Made by a program: the position numbers and the translations under genes. DNA of 38,437 bases from Accumulibacter sp. (GTDB lineage Bacteria > Pseudomonadota > Gammaproteobacteria > Burkholderiales > Rhodocyclaceae), in assembly GCA_031280565.1 (NCBI GenBank), contig JAITGN010000019.1, positions 1-38,437 on the forward strand. Direction: 5' to 3'. Each line of letters opens with the position of its first letter. Position 1 is the stretch's first letter. The notes below the pieces were generated by a model, which did no database searches, was not told the origin of the DNA, and was given only the letters and a program-made list of their open reading frames with translations. This document shows positions 26,242-35,615 of this stretch, in pieces.

Positions 26242-26965
26242 CCTGTGCGCCTATTCCAATCGTTGGCGCGCCGCTGATCCGGCGGCGAAGGGACTTTTCG
26301 CGTTGTCGGGCCTCGTTTCCGCGTTCGCGGCCGGAAATCCGCTTGCCGCTGCCGGAATCGGCGCGATCGTTTCAGGAATGACGGTCTGGGGCGCGGGAAT
26401 TCCGTTTTCGCGTTTTTTTCGCGCGGCGCTTGCGCCGTTATGTTTCTTTTTGCTGGGCGCGTTGTCACTTGCGTGTTCCGTCGATTACAGGACGGGGGAT
26501 TTTATCTGGCTTCCCGGCGGGTGGACACCTGTCGGACGGCTCGCCGCGCGTTCGTGCGGCGCGCTCGCGTCCTTGCTGTTTTTCGCTCTGACAACGCCGA
26601 TGACCGACCAGATCGCGCTTTTCCGCCGTTTGAGGTTGCCGGAAACGCTGATCGAAATCATGGTGTTGTGCTACCGGATGCTGTTCGTTTTTTCCGAGGC
26701 GCTGCGCGACATCCATACCGCCCAGGATTCCCGGCTGGGGTACGCGTCGCCGTCTCTCGCGCTGCGTTCGACGGGAAACCTTGCCGCCGTGCTTGTCGTT
26801 CAGGTCTGGCAAAGGGCGCGGGCGCTGCATCTTGGCGCGCTGTCGCGGAACGGCGACGGCGTTCTCCGCTTTCTCGGTCCGGTTTTTGCCAATGCCCGCC
26901 GCGACATGGTTTTTGCGTTCGCCGGAAGCGCGTTGCTGTTCGCTCTTTTGGCGGTGATGCCGTGA
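26231..26965 (+). CDS. cbiQ: Cobalt ECF transporter T component CbiQ
   Basis: The 244-residue coupling protein links the CbiO ATPase to CbiM. It begins [11 protein letters not shown], like known CbiQ proteins. It has several membrane helices and two alanine-arginine coupling segments, QDSRLGYASPS and QRARALHLGALSRNGDG. The start is uncertain. The GTG at 26231 aligns best with the family and overlaps cbiN by 11 bp, while an ATG at 26177 would add 18 basic residues. The 3' end overlaps the cbiO start by 4 bp. Confidence 0.85.
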   Translation: MLIDLCAYSNRWRAADPAAKGLFALSGLVSAFAAGNPLAAAGIGAIVSGMTVWGAGIPFSRFFRAALAPLCFFLLGALSLACSVDYRTGDFIWLPGGWTPVGRLAARSCGALASLLFFALTTPMTDQIALFRRLRLPETLIEIMVLCYRMLFVFSEALRDIHTAQDSRLGYASPSLALRSTGNLAAVLVVQVWQRARALHLGALSRNGDGVLRFLGPVFANARRDMVFAFAGSALLFALLAVMP

Positions 26966-27849
26966 GGCGTGTGGACGCGTGCGGAAATGAAAACGGGGGC
27001 GTGGACGCGCCGTGCCCGGCGCTGCTTGAGTTCGAGAATGTTTCCTTTACATATCCTGACGGTCAGCCGGGGCTTGACAAGTGTTCGCTGACGATTCGGG
27101 AAGGGAGCCGTAATGCCCTGATTGGCGCGAACGGCGCGGGAAAAACGACTCTTTTTCTTCACGCCAATGGCCTGTTTCGTCCACAGGCCGGAATGGTGCG
27201 TTATGCCGCCCATCCGATCGATTACAGCCGTGCCGGCCTCCGGCGCCTGCGCGGCGAAGTTGGGCTTGTTTTTCAGAATCCCGATCAACAGCTGTTTTCA
27301 GCGAATGTCCGTGAAGATGTTTCTTTCGGGCCGCTGAACCTCGGGCTGGACCAGAAAACAGTCCGCGAGCGCGTCGACGCCGCGCTCGACGCGGTGCGGA
27401 TGTCCGGATTCGCCGACAGGCTGGCGCATACCTTGAGTTTTGGGCAGAAAAAGCGCGTCTGCATTGCCGGCGTTCTTGCCATGCGGCCGCGTCTGCTGAT
27501 TCTCGACGAGCCGATGGCCGGGCTTGACCACGCGATGCGAAAAGAGCTGCTATCGGTTTTTGACAGCCTGTACGGGCAAGGCATCACGCTTTTGCTGGCG
27601 ACGCATGACATCGATTTTGCTTTCCGCTGGGCCGACCGGATTCATCTGATGGCCGCGGGGCGCTGTGTCGCCGCGTTCGATGCGGAAAACCTGGCTGATA
27701 ATGCGGAAGCGCTCGAAGAGGCGGCCTTGCCGCTTCCCGATATCATCGGGCTTCGCCGGCATCTTGTCGGGACACGCGCGCTTGATGATTCGCGCGCGCC
27801 GCGCAGCGTGCCCGAACTTCTCGATTTATTGATGCAAAGGAGCATTTGA
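26962..27849 (+). CDS. cbiO: Cobalt ECF transporter ATPase CbiO
   Basis: The 295-residue ABC ATPase powers cobalt uptake. Walker A GANGAGKT is at 55-62, the Q-loop NPDQQ near 107-111, the signature LSFGQKKR at 158-165 (LSGGQ altered to LSFGQ), Walker B LLILDEP at 178-184, and the H-loop ATHD near 213-216. The start is a GTG overlapping the cbiQ stop (GTGA). The frame is open upstream into cbiQ, but that part is not ABC-like. The C-terminal 60 or so residues form a family-typical extension. Confidence 0.93.
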   Translation: MRRVDACGNENGGVDAPCPALLEFENVSFTYPDGQPGLDKCSLTIREGSRNALIGANGAGKTTLFLHANGLFRPQAGMVRYAAHPIDYSRAGLRRLRGEVGLVFQNPDQQLFSANVREDVSFGPLNLGLDQKTVRERVDAALDAVRMSGFADRLAHTLSFGQKKRVCIAGVLAMRPRLLILDEPMAGLDHAMRKELLSVFDSLYGQGITLLLATHDIDFAFRWADRIHLMAAGRCVAAFDAENLADNAEALEEAALPLPDIIGLRRHLVGTRALDDSRAPRSVPELLDLLMQRSI

Positions 27850-28679
27850 TGACAGATGGCTGTCCATGCGGAACGCCGCGGACGCGCGGGAAAATCTGCT
27901 TTGTCGGCGCGGGGCCGGGCGATCCCGACCTGATTACGGTCAAGGGCCGGAAACTGCTGGAACAGGCGGGCGCGATCCTTTACGCTGGTTCACTTGTCGA
28001 CCGGGCGGCGACGCGTTACGCGCCGCCGGACTGCGAAATCCGTGATTCGAAAGATATGACGCTTGAAGAAATCGTCGACTGGCTTCGGGAAAAAGCCGCC
28101 CGCCACGCGCTCGTCGTCCGTTTGCAGACAGGCGACCCCTCGCTGTACGGCGCGTTGATTGAAATGACGCGCCCGCTTGAAAGAGAAGGGTTCGACTGGG
28201 AGGTCGTTCCGGGCATTTCTTCGGCGATGGCGTCGATGGCGGTGGCACGTGAGACGATGACCTTGCCGGAAGTGACGCAAACGGTCATCCTGACGCGCGC
28301 GGCGGGACGGACGTCCATGCCGGAAGGCGAGGATCTGGAATCGCTCGCGGCGCATCATTGCACACTGTGCGTCTACCTTTCGGCGACGCTGATTCACGAA
28401 GTGCAGCGGGCTTTGCGCGCCGCCGGATGGCGCGAGGATGCGCCGCTTCTCGTCGTGCAGAAAGCGAGCTGGCAGGGCGAGGAAAAAATCGTGCGCGGAA
28501 CGCTGGCCGACATCCGCGAGAAATGTCAGGCGGAAAAAATCGGCAGTCAGGCGATGATTGTCGCCAGTCCAGCGCTTGGATCATCCGCCTGGGAAACGCT
28601 GGTCCGCTCAAAGCTTTACGATCCGGCGTTCACGCACCGTTTCCGCCGCGGGCTTCGGAGGCAGCATGAGTCGTCTTGA
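27849..28679 (+). CDS. cbiF: Cobalt-precorrin-4 C11-methyltransferase
   Basis: The 276-residue SAM-dependent tetrapyrrole methyltransferase methylates C11 of cobalt-precorrin-4. Signs are the N-terminal VGAGPGDPDLIT loop, LQTGDPSLYG in the middle, and EVVPGISS. These fit CbiF/CobM rather than other family members. The ATG overlaps the last base of cbiO (TGATG), and a TTG three bases earlier is less likely. The N-terminal 14 residues, with two cysteines, extend beyond most homologues. The gene overlaps cbiX by 14 bp. Confidence 0.92.
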   Translation: MTDGCPCGTPRTRGKICFVGAGPGDPDLITVKGRKLLEQAGAILYAGSLVDRAATRYAPPDCEIRDSKDMTLEEIVDWLREKAARHALVVRLQTGDPSLYGALIEMTRPLEREGFDWEVVPGISSAMASMAVARETMTLPEVTQTVILTRAAGRTSMPEGEDLESLAAHHCTLCVYLSATLIHEVQRALRAAGWREDAPLLVVQKASWQGEEKIVRGTLADIREKCQAEKIGSQAMIVASPALGSSAWETLVRSKLYDPAFTHRFRRGLRRQHESS

Positions 28680-29541
28680 AGGCACCACCCTGTTACTGGT
28701 CGGGCATGGCTCGCGCAATCCGGAGGGTAACCGGGAAGTCGAAAAGTTCGCCGTCCGGTGGCGGGAAAAACACCCTGGCTGGCGCATTGAGCTTTGTTTC
28801 ATCGAGTACGCTGATGTGTTGCTCGATGAAGGGCTTGACCGTGCCGCGCGCGACACGGGGCGCGTTGTGCTCATTCCGTTCATTCTCAACGCCGCGGGAC
28901 ATGTCAAGATAGAACTGCCCGCGGCGCTGAACGCGGCGCGCGAGCGTCATCCCGGGGTTGAATTCGTCATGACCCGCTATGTCGGAATGGGGTATGAGAT
29001 TCACGCGATTTTGCGGGGGCAGCTCACGCGCTTGATGCGGGCGCTCGACTTTCCCGATCCGAAGACGACGGGCGTTATCCTGCTTGGGCGCGGTTCGTCC
29101 GACGCGAGCGCGAACGGCGAGTTGGCGCGCGTCGCGCGGTGGATTTTCGAAAGCGGCGATCACGAACTCGTCGATCTGGCGTTTACCGGAATTACCTGGC
29201 CGAGGCTGGAAACGGTCGTGCAACGCCATGTGCGTCTCGGAATGACGCAAATATGTATTATTCCCGTTTATCTTTTTACCGGCGTGTTAATTGAACGCAT
29301 CCGCGCCCAGGTTGAGCGTTTGAAGCGGCAATACCCGCAGATCGCCTTTGCGCTGGGGGCGCATTTCGGTTTTGATTCACGGATTTTTGATCTGTTGGAT
29401 TCCCGCGTGAACGCGGTCAGTTCATGCGAGAATACCCAGTTTGAATGCGATGGCTGCAAGTACCGCGAAGTCGCCGAAAAGGAGGAGGAAGCGGACGGCT
29501 GCGGCGAGGCGGAATGCTGTGGAAGGGAGAAAAGCGAATGA
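28666..29541 (+). CDS. cbiX: Sirohydrochlorin cobaltochelatase CbiX, long form
   Basis: The 291-residue protein contains two chelatase half-domains and inserts Co2+ into sirohydrochlorin. The first carries the catalytic histidine in LLLVGHGSRN (His14) and a second His in AAGHVKIELP. The second starts VILLGRGSSDASAN, where the histidine is replaced by arginine, as is usual. The C-terminal tail is rich in cysteine (CENTQFECDGCKYRE...CGEAECCG). This recalls the CxxC iron-sulfur site of B. megaterium CbiX, but the His-rich region of that protein is absent. A GGAGG ribosome site precedes the ATG. Confidence 0.92.
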   Translation: MSRLEGTTLLLVGHGSRNPEGNREVEKFAVRWREKHPGWRIELCFIEYADVLLDEGLDRAARDTGRVVLIPFILNAAGHVKIELPAALNAARERHPGVEFVMTRYVGMGYEIHAILRGQLTRLMRALDFPDPKTTGVILLGRGSSDASANGELARVARWIFESGDHELVDLAFTGITWPRLETVVQRHVRLGMTQICIIPVYLFTGVLIERIRAQVERLKRQYPQIAFALGAHFGFDSRIFDLLDSRVNAVSSCENTQFECDGCKYREVAEKEEEADGCGEAECCGREKSE

Positions 29542-30203
29542 CAGCGGTTACCGAACAGATGACGGCCGCCGGCCGGGCGATTGAGCTTGATTCGTTCGAG
29601 ATTATCGACGCGGAAGCCGGAAAGCGCGCCTACAGCGATGAACAATGGCCGCTGGTGCGCCGCATGATTCACGCGAGCGCCGATTTTGAATTCAACGGCT
29701 TGACCACATTTCATCCGGACGCGGTTGCTTCGGGCGTCGCCGCGATTCTCCGGGGCGGGACGCCGGTTGTCGCGGATGTCGAAATGATCTGCGTCGGCCT
29801 TTCCGCGCCGCGTCTTGATTATTTTGGCATGACGGCGCGTCATTTCATTTCAGATTCAGATGTCATTGAGCGCGCGAAAGCGGAAGGAAGCACGCGGGCG
29901 ATTCAGGCGATGCGGAAAGCGCGCCGCGAAGCCTGCCTTGATGGCGCGATCGTCGGAATCGGAAACGCGCCGACGGCGCTTCTCGAAATTATCCGGCTGG
30001 CTCGTGAAGAAGGCGCAAGACCGTCGCTTATTATTGGAATGCCCGTCGGTTTCGTTTCGGCGGCCGAATCGAAAGATATGTTGATGACGCTCGAAGAGAT
30101 TCCCTGGATTTCGATTCGCGGGCGCAAGGGCGGTTCGACGCTTGTCGTGGCGGCGATCCACGCCCTGCTTGCGCTGGCGGAGCGGGAAAAAACAGCCGCA
30201 TGA
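29538..30203 (+). CDS. cbiC: Cobalt-precorrin-8 methylmutase
   Basis: The 221-residue isomerase moves the C11 methyl group to C12, giving cobyrinate. The catalytic histidine is His45 in RRMIHASADFEF. The blocks PVVADVEMICVG, GIGNAPTAL and GMPVGFVSAAESK are family signatures. The ATG overlaps the cbiX stop (ATGA). It ends with a matching overlap into cbiD. Confidence 0.94.
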   Translation: MTAVTEQMTAAGRAIELDSFEIIDAEAGKRAYSDEQWPLVRRMIHASADFEFNGLTTFHPDAVASGVAAILRGGTPVVADVEMICVGLSAPRLDYFGMTARHFISDSDVIERAKAEGSTRAIQAMRKARREACLDGAIVGIGNAPTALLEIIRLAREEGARPSLIIGMPVGFVSAAESKDMLMTLEEIPWISIRGRKGGSTLVVAAIHALLALAEREKTAA

Positions 30204-31357
30204 AAGGAGATGAACTACCGGCAAGGCTTCGCAGAAGCGATGGCCGCAAGCATCGCGGCGGGCGCTGCGGTTTTACGACCGGCGCGTGCGCCGCGGCTGC
30301 GGCCCGCGCGGCGGCGTTCGGCCTGTTGAACGGCAGTGTCCCTGAAAATGTGCTGTGCCGTTTGCCCAACGGGCGCGACGTGAATTTTTCCGTTGCCGAG
30401 GGCTATGTCGAAGGCGCGGGAATCGGGCGCAATTCGCATGCCGTCGTCGTCAAGGACGCCGGGGATGATCCCGATGTGACGAATGGAGCGCGGCTGACAG
30501 CCGATGTCCGGCTGATACCGGACGCGGCGGGAAAAATCGTTCTCCGCGGCGGCCCGGGCGTCGGCACCGTGACCCGTGAGGGACTTGGCCTCGCGGTCGG
30601 CGAACCGGCGATCAATCCGGTTCCGCGGCGGAATATCCGGGAGAACGCGCATGCCGCGAGCCTTCCTCTGCTTGCGCGTGACGGGCTTGAAATCGTCATT
30701 TCCGTTCCGCGCGGCGAGGAAATGGCGAAAAGGACGCTCAATCCGAGGCTTGGCGTTCTCGGCGGAATCTCGATTCTTGGGACGACGGGCATTGTGCGCC
30801 CATATTCGACGGCGGCTTTTCGCATGAGTGTCGTACAGGCCGTCAATGTCGCCGCGAAACGGGAAAAGCGGAGCGTGGTTTTCACGACAGGGGGGCGCAG
30901 CGAGCGTTTCGCCATGAGTCAGCTGCCTGACCTTGACGAAGCCTGTTTCGTGCAGATGGGTGATTTTGTCAAGGCGGCCTTTACCACGGCCATCAAAAAC
31001 GGAATCCGTCATATTTATGTCGGCGCCATGGCTGGAAAGTTGACGAAAATGAGTCAGGGACTGGCGGTAACGCATGCCTGGCGCGCCGAAATCGACCGCG
31101 GACTGCTTGTCGAATGCGCGGAGGAAGCCGGTGCGCCTCCTGAATTGCTCCTGGCTGTCCGGGCCGCCGAAACAGCGCGTTTCGCGGCGGAACGCCTGCA
31201 GGCGCTCGGATTGACGGCGGAATTTCATCGCGCGCTCGCGAAACGGGCGATTCGAAGCCTCAGATCGAATTATCCCGGCGACTATCATTTAACCGTTCTG
31301 GTCTGTGATTTCGACGGGAATCCGGTCGTCCGCGTTGAGGAAGAGGAAGCGTCATGA
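30200..31357 (+). CDS. cbiD: Cobalt-precorrin-5B C1-methyltransferase
   Basis: The 385-residue protein methylates C1 of the corrin ring in the anaerobic pathway. Its marker is the N-terminal RCGFTTGACAAAAARAA (about 22-38). The central PGVGTVTREGLGL and the NPRLGVLGGISILGTTGIV segment are also typical. cbiD is absent from the oxygen-dependent route, so it is diagnostic for the early-cobalt-insertion pathway. It overlaps both neighbours by 4 bp. Confidence 0.95.
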   Translation: MKGDELPARLRRSDGRKHRGGRCGFTTGACAAAAARAAAFGLLNGSVPENVLCRLPNGRDVNFSVAEGYVEGAGIGRNSHAVVVKDAGDDPDVTNGARLTADVRLIPDAAGKIVLRGGPGVGTVTREGLGLAVGEPAINPVPRRNIRENAHAASLPLLARDGLEIVISVPRGEEMAKRTLNPRLGVLGGISILGTTGIVRPYSTAAFRMSVVQAVNVAAKREKRSVVFTTGGRSERFAMSQLPDLDEACFVQMGDFVKAAFTTAIKNGIRHIYVGAMAGKLTKMSQGLAVTHAWRAEIDRGLLVECAEEAGAPPELLLAVRAAETARFAAERLQALGLTAEFHRALAKRAIRSLRSNYPGDYHLTVLVCDFDGNPVVRVEEEEAS

Positions 31358-32673
31358 GCGGCTGCGCGCTGATCGGGATTCTCGACGACGGTTGGGACGG
31401 GCTTTCGGAAGCGGCGCGCCGGTGTTTGGCGGCGGCTGATCTTGTGATTGGATCGGAGCGCGCGCTGACGCTCGTTAAATCCCGGCTTTTGTCCGGCGCG
31501 GAGCCGCGGCCGATGGATGGCGCTCTGTCCAGCGTTCCCGGATGGATCGTGGCGGCGCGCGCCGAGGGGCGTTCCGTCGCGGTACTGGCAACCGGAGATC
31601 CGTTATGTCATGGCATTGGCGCGTTTTTGCTGGCGCATTTGAGCGGAAAGCCGGAATGCGGGTTTGAAATTCTGCCCAATGTTTCGGTCTTTCAGCTTGC
31701 GTGCGCGCGTTTTCATCAGCCGTGGAGCGACGTCCGCATCGCTTCCTGCCATGCGCGCGATACCGGGGAATGGGCTGTCGGCGCGACGCCAGATCACGCG
31801 CTCTATCCGGCGATTCGCGCGATCGCGCTGCATTCGTCCGTCTTCCTGTTTACGGGGCCGGGAAATACACCGTCGCGCCTGGCGCGAGCGCTTCTCGCTG
31901 CAGGATACGACGGCGGCGAAATCATGTTTTCCGTCGCCTGCCGCCTTCAGTTGCCTGATGAGCGCCTGTTCTCCGCGATGACGATAGACGAGGCGGCGCG
32001 GACTGTCTTTCCAGAACCGAATGTCGTGCTCGCGCGGCGCGGCGAAAAATGCGGGATCAACGTTCCATCCTTCGGGCTTGACGACGCGGAATACCTTCAA
32101 CGCGCTCCCGACAAGGGATTGATTACAAAACGGGAAGCGCGCGCGCTGGCCCTTGCCAGAATGGAAATCGCGCGTGACGCCGTCATCTGGGATATCGGCG
32201 CGGGCGCGGGGTCCGTTGGCATCGAAGCCGCCCGGCTCGCTCCGTCTGGTCATGTGTGGGCCATCGAAAAGAATCCGGACGATGCGGCCAACGCGCGCGC
32301 CAACGCGCGGCGTTTTCGCGTGACGAATTACACATTGCGGGAAGGCAAAGCGCCGGAACATCTCGACGCGTGGCCGGATCCGGACGCGGTTTTTGTCGGA
32401 GGATCGGGAGGGGAATTGTCCGGTCTGATTCATTTGATTCTTTCGCGCCTCAAACCTGGCGGGCGGCTCGTGCTGAATTTCGTGACGCTGGAAAATCTGG
32501 CGGCGGCATTCGCGGCGTTCGAGCGGGCGGGGGCCAATTGGGACGCCATCCAGCTGCAGGCCAGCCGCAGCCAGCCTGTGCTTGGCATGAATAGAATGGC
32601 GGCCCAGAACCCGGTATGGATCGTCACGGCCCGCAAGCCGGAAAACAGAACCGGAAAGGAAATCAGTAGATGA
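31354..32673 (+). CDS. cobL: Fused precorrin-6Y/7 C5,15-methyltransferase (decarboxylating), CbiE-CbiT
   Basis: The 439-residue protein joins two enzymes. Residues 1 to about 205 are CbiE (C5 methylation), with ATGDPLCHG and the LFTGPGNTP segment. From about 250 (DKGLITKREARALALARMEI) it is CbiT (C15 methylation and decarboxylation), with the SAM motif WDIGAGAGSVGIE near 280. The same fusion is known as CobL. It overlaps both neighbours by 4 bp. Confidence 0.94.
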   Translation: MSGCALIGILDDGWDGLSEAARRCLAAADLVIGSERALTLVKSRLLSGAEPRPMDGALSSVPGWIVAARAEGRSVAVLATGDPLCHGIGAFLLAHLSGKPECGFEILPNVSVFQLACARFHQPWSDVRIASCHARDTGEWAVGATPDHALYPAIRAIALHSSVFLFTGPGNTPSRLARALLAAGYDGGEIMFSVACRLQLPDERLFSAMTIDEAARTVFPEPNVVLARRGEKCGINVPSFGLDDAEYLQRAPDKGLITKREARALALARMEIARDAVIWDIGAGAGSVGIEAARLAPSGHVWAIEKNPDDAANARANARRFRVTNYTLREGKAPEHLDAWPDPDAVFVGGSGGELSGLIHLILSRLKPGGRLVLNFVTLENLAAAFAAFERAGANWDAIQLQASRSQPVLGMNRMAAQNPVWIVTARKPENRTGKEISR

Positions 32674-33437
32674 CAAAGCCTTATGGAAAGCTGGTCGGCG
32701 TTTCCCTTGGCCCGGGCGATCCCGGGTTGATTACCCGCCGTGCCTGGGATGCGTTATGTTCAGGCGCGCGCTGGATTTATCCGGTGAGCCGCGCGGGAGA
32801 AAAATCGTACGCGCTCTCGATTGTCGAGCGGGCGGGACTTTCCGTTCCCGCCGGCGCGGTCGAGCTGGTTTTTCCGATGACGCGCGACGCGTTGGCGCTT
32901 GATGAAGCCTGGATGCTCGCCGCCGGGCGGACGGCCGCTCTTCTGGCTGAAGGAACCGACGTGGTTTTTCTGGTCGAGGGCGATGCGTCAACATTCGCGA
33001 CATTCGGCCATTTGGCCCGCGTGGTCAGGGAGCGCCTGCCGGATGTCAATGTCGAAACGATCCCCGGCGTTTCATCATTCGCGGCGGCTGCCGCGGCGAC
33101 GGGGAGAACGCTGGCCGAAGAGGGCGAAACGCTGGCGGTCATTCCGGCGGCCTATGGCGTCGGCGCGATCGATCATCTGCTCGACGGATTCGATACGCTG
33201 GTATTGCTCAAAGTCAAACCGATGCTTGACGAAATTATCGATTTGCTCGAAAGGCGCGGACTTCTCGCGGACAGTTGTTTCATCGAAAAGGTTGGCGCGC
33301 CGGATGAGCGTGTCGTGCACGACGTCGCTTCGCTCCGGGGCAAAGCCGTCAATTATCTTTCGCTGATGCTTGTCCGGAGAGCGGAGCATCAACGGAATGA
33401 AGACCGCCGCGCCGGCAGCGCGCGAAAAGAACGATGA
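32670..33437 (+). CDS. cbiL: Cobalt-precorrin-2 C20-methyltransferase
   Basis: The 255-residue SAM-dependent enzyme adds the C20 methyl group. It opens with GVSLGPGDPGLIT and carries LVEGDASTFATFGH and TIPGVSSFAAAAA, which are characteristic of CbiL/CobI. It starts on the stop of the CbiET gene (ATGA) and overlaps cbiG in the same way. The last 15 residues or so are basic and probably disordered. Confidence 0.93.
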   Translation: MTKPYGKLVGVSLGPGDPGLITRRAWDALCSGARWIYPVSRAGEKSYALSIVERAGLSVPAGAVELVFPMTRDALALDEAWMLAAGRTAALLAEGTDVVFLVEGDASTFATFGHLARVVRERLPDVNVETIPGVSSFAAAAAATGRTLAEEGETLAVIPAAYGVGAIDHLLDGFDTLVLLKVKPMLDEIIDLLERRGLLADSCFIEKVGAPDERVVHDVASLRGKAVNYLSLMLVRRAEHQRNEDRRAGSARKER

Positions 33438-34588
33438 GGATTGCGATTATCGCCATTACCCGCCATGGATTGGCGCTAGGGGCGCGCGCATCGCGCGTTT
33501 TGCCGGGAGCGCCGGTTTACGCGCCGGAAAAGCTCCTGAACGAGATGCGCCGGGCCGCGCCGGAGGAAACTCCGGATGGGTCAGAAGTACTGGTGCTTTC
33601 GTATTCCGTCAAGACAGGCGAGCTGATTGAACGTCTTTTTCGAGAGTACGATGGACTCATCGCCGTTTTCTCGATTGGCGCGCTCGTCCGGATGATCGCG
33701 CCCTGCCTGAAAGGCAAGGAATGCGATCCGGCGGTCGTCGCGCTTGATGAAGGCGGCAGGTTTGCGATTCCCGTGCTTTCCGGCCATGCCGGCGGCGCGA
33801 ACGCGCTGGCTGGCCGTCTGGCGGCCGCCCTGGGGGCGACGCCTGTGTTGACGACGGCTTCCGATGTGATTCAGACGATCGGCGTTGATATTCTCGGACG
33901 CGAACTCGGCTGGACACTGGAAGCGTGTCATGACGAAGTTGTCCGGGCGAGCGCGGCGGTGGTCAACGGAGAGCCGGTCGCTTTTGTGCAGGAAGCGGGA
34001 AGCCGCGACTGGTGGACGGGGCACGCCAATGGCCGCGCCGGGCCGAAACCCGCCAATCTGGTTTTTTTCGACCGTCTTGAGGATATCGGCGAGACTGAGC
34101 GGTTCGCCGCGCTGCTCTGGGTCAGCCGGAGAGAAATGCCCAGAGATTATGCCGTGCGTTTTTCCGGGCGCTGTGTCGCTTACCGGCCGCCTTTGCGGGT
34201 CGCCCTGGGCGTCGGCTGCGATCGCGGTGCGATGCGCGTGACGGCTGATGAAGCGGTCGATGCGGCGCTGGCGGCTTGCGGTGCGAGGCCTTCCGATGTG
34301 GCCGCCGTCGCCAGTATCGACCTGAAAGCCGAAGAACCGGCGCTGTTGCAGATGGCCGAGGCGCGCGGCTGGACTCTTCGTTTTTATCCGGCGGCCGAAC
34401 TTGCGGCCGTCGATGTTCCCGATCCTTCCGAGATCGTCCGGCGTCATACGGGGACGCCTTCCGTTTCGGCTGCCGCGGCCCTGCTTTCGGCGCGCGGCGA
34501 CAAGACGCGGCTGCTCGTCGAGAAATGCCGGCGGCGCGGCCCGGATGGGCGCAATGTTACTGTTTCTGTTGCGAGGATAGAAGAATGA
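33434..34588 (+). CDS. cbiG: Cobalt-precorrin-5A hydrolase CbiG
   Basis: The 384-residue enzyme opens the delta-lactone of cobalt-precorrin-5A and releases the two-carbon fragment as acetaldehyde. Visible family blocks are FSIGALVRMIAPCLKGKECDPAVVALDEGG with a following SGHAGGANALA in the N-terminal half, and VALGVGCDRGA near residue 256 leading into the C-terminal CbiG domain with SIDLKAEEPAL. Like cbiD, it marks the anaerobic pathway. It overlaps the flanking genes by 4 bp each. Confidence 0.93.
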   Translation: MRIAIIAITRHGLALGARASRVLPGAPVYAPEKLLNEMRRAAPEETPDGSEVLVLSYSVKTGELIERLFREYDGLIAVFSIGALVRMIAPCLKGKECDPAVVALDEGGRFAIPVLSGHAGGANALAGRLAAALGATPVLTTASDVIQTIGVDILGRELGWTLEACHDEVVRASAAVVNGEPVAFVQEAGSRDWWTGHANGRAGPKPANLVFFDRLEDIGETERFAALLWVSRREMPRDYAVRFSGRCVAYRPPLRVALGVGCDRGAMRVTADEAVDAALAACGARPSDVAAVASIDLKAEEPALLQMAEARGWTLRFYPAAELAAVDVPDPSEIVRRHTGTPSVSAAAALLSARGDKTRLLVEKCRRRGPDGRNVTVSVARIEE

Positions 34589-35583
34589 CCCAGGAGAATT
34601 CCAGCGCGTTTCCGGAGGCCGGAACGTGCCGCACCGCCGGAAAAATCATGCTCGTCGGCCTTGGCCCGGGCGGGCATGACCATCTGACGGCGCGCGCGCG
34701 CGGCGCGATTGCCGAGGCCGACACGGTCATCGGTTATGTTACATACATCCGGCTGATCCAGGATTTGCTTGAGGGCAAGGAGGTGATCAAAAAACCGATG
34801 TCCGAGGAGCTGGATCGCGCGGTCGAGGCGTATGACCTTGCGCGCCGGGGCAAAAAGGTCGCTCTGGTTTCGTCCGGGGACGCGGGCGTCTATGGAATGG
34901 CTGGCCCGGCTTTCGAAGTGCTTTTTCAGTCGGGGTGGACACCCGGATCGGATATTCAGGTTGAAATCGTCCCTGGAGCGTCGGCGATCAATACATGTGC
35001 TTCGCTGGCCGGTGCGCCGCTGACGCACGATTTTTGCGCAATCTCGCTTTCCGACCTTCTGACGCCGTGGCCGACGATCGCGCGCCGCCTTGACGCGGCG
35101 GCGTACGCCGATTTCGTCGTCGCGCTTTATAACCCGAAAAGCGGGCGGCGCGTGCGGCATATCCAGGAAGCGCGGCGGATTTTTTTGCGTCATCGCGATC
35201 CCGAAACGCCCGTTGCCATCGTCAAGTCGGCTTTTCGTCCGAAGCAGCGCGTTGAATTCATGACGCTCGACACGATGCCCGATGCCGATATTGGCATGCT
35301 TTCGACCGTATTGATCGGGAACTCGAATACTTATGTGAAAAACGGCCTGATGATTACCCCGCGGGGTTATACCAATAAATATGCTATCGAAAGCGGGCAT
35401 CGCGCGGCGCGCGGCGCGGAGAAAGCGGGGCGCTCGCTCTCGACCGGGCTTGACGGCTGGCTGGAAGCCATCCGGACAAGCGGAAAAACGCCGGCCGAGC
35501 TTGCTGGAATTTACCGCCTTCCGGAGGATTACATCGCCGCCGCGCTTGAAGCGTTCACCGGAGCCGGAGAAACGCCGGAATAA
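34585..35583 (+). CDS. cbiH: Cobalt-precorrin-3 C17-methyltransferase CbiH, with C-terminal extension
   Basis: The enzyme methylates C17 and contracts the ring. The core (about residues 20-260) has VGLGPGGHDHLT, SSGDAGVYGMAG, EIVPGASA and ALYNPKSGRR, and ends GYTNKY as in relatives of about 250 residues. A further 70 or so residues follow, including TPAELAGIYRLPEDYIAAALEAF, which look like a small helical domain absent from standard CbiH. The ATG at 34585 overlaps cbiG by 4 bp; the frame is open well into cbiG, but no family sequence is there. Confidence 0.93.
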   Translation: MTQENSSAFPEAGTCRTAGKIMLVGLGPGGHDHLTARARGAIAEADTVIGYVTYIRLIQDLLEGKEVIKKPMSEELDRAVEAYDLARRGKKVALVSSGDAGVYGMAGPAFEVLFQSGWTPGSDIQVEIVPGASAINTCASLAGAPLTHDFCAISLSDLLTPWPTIARRLDAAAYADFVVALYNPKSGRRVRHIQEARRIFLRHRDPETPVAIVKSAFRPKQRVEFMTLDTMPDADIGMLSTVLIGNSNTYVKNGLMITPRGYTNKYAIESGHRAARGAEKAGRSLSTGLDGWLEAIRTSGKTPAELAGIYRLPEDYIAAALEAFTGAGETPE

Positions 35584-35615
35584 AATGTCATACAGGCGAA
35601 ATACAGGAGAACAAG

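Noticed and set aside
26440..26961. Extended N-terminus of CbiO in the cbiQ region
   Set aside because: The extra frame is an out-of-phase reading of cbiQ; the coupled GTG at 26962 gives a normal ABC protein.
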